Shown piece after piece: positions 36,301 through 42,300 of a DNA stretch of 64,000 nt. The notes below the pieces were generated by a model. The model was not told the DNA's origin. It did no database searches and saw only the letters and a list, made by a program, of their open reading frames with translations. Numbering within the stretch: the first letter of the stretch is position 1; each line of letters begins with the position of its first letter. Where the stretch lies: the NCBI GenBank assembly GCA_013397115.1, contig VWZW01006824.1, positions 964,833 through 1,028,832 of the forward strand, given 5' to 3'. The DNA comes from Edolisoma coerulescens (Eukaryota > Chordata > Aves > Passeriformes > Campephagidae). The position numbers and the translations under genes were made by a program.

Positions 36301-39300
36301 GCAAGAGAGTTTAATGTGTGGGGCCAAGTGCAAGTGGGTAAGCACTTCCCCTGGCATTTAAGAGACTTCGGGAAGGCAGTAGGATCATTTAGAATCATCT
36401 TTAGTGCATTTACGTCAAATATTTAAAATGCGAGAGCTGACCTACCCTGATAATGAGGATTTCTGAATGTGGGTATGGGACACTTCAGTGAGGTTGGTTT
36501 CAGTTGCTGTTATGCATCACATCAGAAAATCATTCCTTCCTGATGACTTCTTTAAGATTAGCTTTCCTAAGTGATAAATAGTTATTTTCTTATTTTATTT
36601 TTTTTTTTAACAACCTAAGGTTTTGGACTGTCAAAAGCCAGGAATGTTTGGGATTTTTTTAAAAGAGATTAAATTGCACTAAGAAGTGTTTGGCTGCAGA
36701 CCAAGGTACTGCTTCCGCCATCTGCCTCTATACTGAGATAAAACCAATCCCAGACTCTTAACTTGTATTTATGCCATTTAAACTTCTGCCAGGAAAAAGC
36801 CAGATAAAGTCTGGGACTGTAGGTTTTCACAAAGCACCAGCAGCCTTAAAGCTGCCTTCTGACCAAGGGCCACTGATAGCTCCCTCCTAAAGTATTTTTA
36901 TTCTTTGAATTTTTACCTTCCTAAAAATATATTTAAAATATAGATTCATCCAAAGTATTGGTTTTGTTAATAAAATCCAGTTTTTATTGTCACTGTTGAC
37001 AGTGAGCACAGGGAGGAGTTGAAAAGTAAGTAGGGCCCAGACTGAAAAAGAAGAAGTGAACTTTGTTCCTGCCTGTGCCATTTTTACTCTGGGTAAAGCC
37101 CTTTGTGCCACAATTCCCTTTTTTGTTTGTTGGACGGGGAGAAGATGTTCCTTTGTGACCCCCACGGATCTCTGTGTGCCCATTTACCTGAATTACAGCA
37201 TTTCTGGGAGCTGTGTTGTTTTCTCTCCTTTCCACATAGGTGGAAGGGCTTTGCTAAAAGCTGCTGTAATGCAGATAACACATGCAAGGCTATCTAGCAT
37301 ATAAAATCAGATATTGTTTTTCAAATTAAGGAAAGCCTGAAAATGTAGCTGTTTTAATTTCAAAGTAATTTTACCTTGCTCTTGTAAATACTAGGGTTCC
37401 CATGCCTCAGTGGCCTCTTCTCACAGGGGCATCCCTGGAACCAACGCTGGTGGCTCCGTGCAGCCAGTTCTGCTTGTATTGCACAGGCTGCTCTTGCAAA
37501 AAAAAATTGCTCAAATTTTCACCTGTTGTCTTTCATAATTTCTATGCTAATCTTCTGTTGCTTATCCACAACTTGTTCCAAGAACATTGGTTGTCATAAA
37601 GACATCAGTGTTAATTCATTTTAGGCGGGTACAGAATGTGAAAGTCAGCACTTTGAGTGCTAAGGAAATGATGAGTTTGTTTTCTTTTACATGTATGTGA
37701 ATAATAAATTTTTCATCTTAAGCACATCCTGAGATTTACGCACTTAAAATTCAGATCAGTTGTTGCCAAACTTAAAGTGAAATTCTCGTTTGTAACACCT
37801 GAAAATTCTACCCTAAGAATAATTCCACAAATATGTGAAGTTTCAGTTGTGTGTTTGCCAAATAACAGTTGGAAAAAATTGTAACACTCTGCAATTACTG
37901 CTCCTGGATTTGCAACTCTTAAAGCATTTAATTACTAATATCCCCCTAAATTCTTTAAAACCTTAAATGCATCAAATATTAACCACCTCATAAAAATGCA
38001 ATCTAATGTTCTACTATGTTTCTGACAATATTGATTTTTAAATACTATTCTCATGAATTTGTGGCTTGGGGAGTACAAACTGTGCTCAAAAGCCTCTGTT
38101 CAGAGGGGATCCAAATGAAACTGTAACAACACTTGGATTAATGGCATTTTAACGATAGTAATTGAAAGAATACACATTACTATGAAATAATCAAACTGTT
38201 ATTGAGTCGCCATTAAGATCATCTTTAATTTCTAGTAGGAAAATGTTTATAATATATGTCAATTACAGATATGTTGTGATGTATGTTATTAGCAGGTTTT
38301 TTATTTCTGGTCATTGCAGAGTTGTTTGGAATTAGCAGGTTTTTGTCTTTTTCTGGTGAAGAAATACTAAGTTTGAAAAGAAACACAGTGTGTGTCAAAT
38401 TTCCAGCTGAGCCTGAAGTAACTCGATAAAAACTATAGAAAATTTCTTTCTGGTCGTGTCAGAGAGACTGTGGGAGAAGGTCCTGCAGTCCCAAGAGCAC
38501 TCATAGTTACTTGGAGGGAAGGACACTCAGTATGTTGTTCCCTCAAGGCCTTTACCATACTTTGTATGCTCAGCACTCAGTTTTGATTTAAGAATTGATA
38601 TTTACTGCTGGGGTGGCTCAAATAACTTTGGACTGCAATTCAAACAACTAAAAAGAAAAAAGCATTGCTTAGGAAAACAAAAAAAATTCTATTTTTTACT
38701 TGTCCAAAAGTGAATTAATATGTAAAGTCTCCAACCTGTCACAGCTGGAATGACCAGTGACAGCATCAAAAGTTAGAATGTGCCCGACCCCCTGGATCCC
38801 TGGGAGTGTCCAAGGCCAGGTTGGGCAGGGCTGGGAGCCACCTGGGATAGTGGGAAGTGTCCCTGCCCGTGGCAGGGGGTGGCACTGGCTGAGCTGTAAG
38901 GTCCCTCCGGCCCAAAGCATTCCATGATTTTATGATTTCCCCAACACGAGGCACAATAACCTCATCGGAGCCTGTTGTGCCTCCCTCGGTGTGGGGTGTA
39001 AGGAATTTCTAGCACTGTACTGTGTTAAGCATCCCCTTTTAAAGAAGGGCCCAGCAGCTTCTCCCACTCATCTGTGGAGCACGTAAGGAAAAAACTTCAA
39101 TTGCTAAGAGAGTATTGAGCAGCTGGGGCTGAAACGAGGCTTCAGCAGGGCTCCTGTCCTGGTGAGCACAGTGACATCAGCATGTGGGAGAATGAAGGTC
39201 TCTTACAGTCCAGGGCAGTGGATCCTGCCTGCTTGGCACAGGGTTCTCCATGTTTTACTGCCCCCAAATCTCGCTTTTATGTCTTCATCTTGTTCCTGAG

Positions 39301-42300
39301 ACTTAAGTATATGTGTGTATATAAACATATAGTTATGTGTTGTTGTTTGTTTGTTTTCTCTCCTTTCCACATGGTTTGGGGCTCTGGATCATGTCACATG
39401 AGCAGACATTAATGAATGTGAACAAGTGCCTAAACCCTGTGCACTTCACTGCACCAACACCCCTGGCAGCTTCAAGTGTTTCTGTCCACCTGGGCAACAG
39501 TTACTGGGTGATGGGAAATCTTGCGCCGGATTGGAGAGGGTGCCAAATTCGGGTGCCTCTTACAGTAGCTATAACTATGCTCAGTTCTCCCCTGGGAGAG
39601 ACAACCAACAACTGCAGCACTATTACAGGCACTCCTCAAACCTCTACAGCTCCTTCTCAGAGTATAGGAACAGCAGAATACCTTTCTCCAGGACTAGAAG
39701 GAACCTTAGAGAAACTTGTCCTGAAGGCTATGAGGCAAGAAATGCCAGATGTGTAGGTAAATGTCAGTCCTATCTATGCACCTCTGTTTTGGGCCTTACT
39801 CTTAGGTTGCTGTGTGATATATACCAGGGGCTGAGGGTTTGTGGCGCTGGGGTTGCGTTTTCTATTACCCTGGTCAACATTCAGAGGGTTCTGCATGTTC
39901 TGGTCTCTGCTGTCTTGGCTCACATTGTAGCAAAAATGTTCTCAAACCTCCTTGTAACCTGTTGTTGTAACTGTGCTGTTACCTGTTTGCAAAGTATTTC
40001 CCTCTGTTACTCTCTTTCTCCTGGTCACACTAGCTCACCTTGGTGAATCTTCTCAAACTCCAAAAACCACCAGTAGCCCCAGTCTAGTCACAGTGCTTCT
40101 GTCAGACTCCCACTGGCAGCAGTAATCTGTGGCAGAAAGGTTTGGAATAAACATTTTAGGATTGGGCACACTGGGGCCAGTGCCACAGGACCGTCGGTCA
40201 CTGTCACATGGGCAACAGGCACAGAAGCTTTTAAATTATTATTATTTTAAGTAAGAAAAGGGGTTGCAATGTAATTCAGTGAGCATGGAGAGACTGATGG
40301 TAAATAAACAAATGGGTTTGTCAAGGGTTGTGGCACTGACAGCACAGGCACTTCTCACCTGAGGAGGAGATGGGCAGTTATGGGAATTGGGAAGCTCTGC
40401 CCCTGTTTTTTGCAGGGGGGATATTAAAAATGAGTTTATTATTGGAAATATGTTTCTCTTAAGTGAGACTTTGCCAAGTTAACTCGTGTTTTGAGTATCT
40501 CAAGCAAATGACATTTCCCAGTAGGCATGACATCCTTCCAGGTAAATAGTGGTCTACAGCAAGGTTCTAGCAGCCAGGAGTACTGCTGGGATGATACAGC
40601 AGGGTGTAATGGTGAAAAACATGGATAGACTTTTAATTAATAAAAACTAGGGATAGGCAGACATCAAACCTTGTATTTAAGCTACGAAGAGGTTTCAGTA
40701 GTCATATCCATGTGGATTGTTATGGTACAGGAGTTTAATTGAGAGGCCCAGGAATACACTTTCACTGAGGGAAGGAAGGGTTAGGCTCAAATTTGGATCC
40801 TCATTCCAGCTTCTAGTTGGAATTAGTTAATATTCCATGAATATCAATAATATTACTATCCCATGAAACTTTCATTTTATTGAAAAAATATCTAAATTTT
40901 CAAATTATTGTTTAATATGAAAAATATCTCCAAATGATGCTTTTGTTAAAGAAAATTCTTTCAATAGACAACCATCAGGATTTGCTAACAGCACAGAGGT
41001 TTGTAGTCACATCTGTTTCTCTTCTCTATTTGCATTTTCATCTAATGCAACCCTTGTCAGTCAGACAGAGGGGAAGCAAAGACCTTCCTTCCACTGATTT
41101 AACCATTCAAGTCTGAACTACTTTACTGGTGTCCTGAACTAGGCAGATGTTTCAGAAAGCCATTATAATTATAAATTATCTGTGTCTAAATCACACTAAT
41201 GTGCTTTGAAAACTTTACGTAATACGGTCTGGTACTGGTACTTCTGTATTTGAGAGGGAGATATTAAAAAAAAAAAAAAAGAAGGAAAAGAAGAGCATTT
41301 AGTGACAGTCTTCCCAGCTACCAAGCCTAATTCATCCCTCTGGCATGGGCAAGGTCAATTTAAAAGGGAAACAGCTTTGCCTGAGGAGGGAGTGACTGGA
41401 GGGAAGACTGCCCCAAGTGACAAGGCTTCTTCTGGTGAGATATCGAGTCTGGGTGTTCCCTAAGCATGTTGCTTAACACCTGATTATCAGGCAGCTCAAA
41501 TGGCTTTGGGGGCAGGACTGTGTTTGTGTGAGCCTGGCAGTGGACACAGGTGGCACATCCCCCTTTCTCGCAGAGCTCTGTCTCGGGGCTGCTCTTCTCA
41601 GCTGGGATCTGTCACAGCTGCTCTTCACCCAGGGGAGGAGCCCCTCAAAGCTGACTTTAGTGCCTGCAGAGTTACAAGGAATGGCACAGGCAGGGGGAAG
41701 AGGACACTCTAGTCTTAGATGTTCAACCCCATCAGAAAAAAAGATCTGGACAGCTCCCACCAGCTCTGTCCATACACTTGCAGTGCATAAATAGGGGAAA
41801 AGTACCTGTGTTCGTGGCAGGTGCTGAGGTGTTGGTGCTTCTCTCCACAGACATCGATGAGTGTGAGAGCAGAGACACGTGTCAGCACGAGTGCAGGAAC
41901 AGCCTGGGCAGCTTCCAGTGTGCCTGTCCCTCGGGATACCGCCTCATGCCCAACGGCAAAACCTGCCAAGGTACGGAGAGCCATCCCTGCGGCGCTCAGG
42001 GGGAGGTCTGCAAAGAAACCAGACACAAACCAGGCCTGGGACATGGCTAAGCCACCTCTCTGAATTGGTTATGTGAGAGTCAGCGTACAAAATGTCAAGT
42101 TTCATAAGTTTTTATATTTCACACTTTAATGTTTCATAAAACATCAGCAAACTAGACAATTGCAACTTCTAATTCTCTGCAGTTCCCCTGTGACCTCACA
42201 TTACACATTGAGCTCCAAGCTCCAGGGTCAAACAGAGGCACATTCTGGGCTCTGCTCAGCCTTTGCCCACTTTGGTTTTCACCCTTTAATTCTTCTACCA

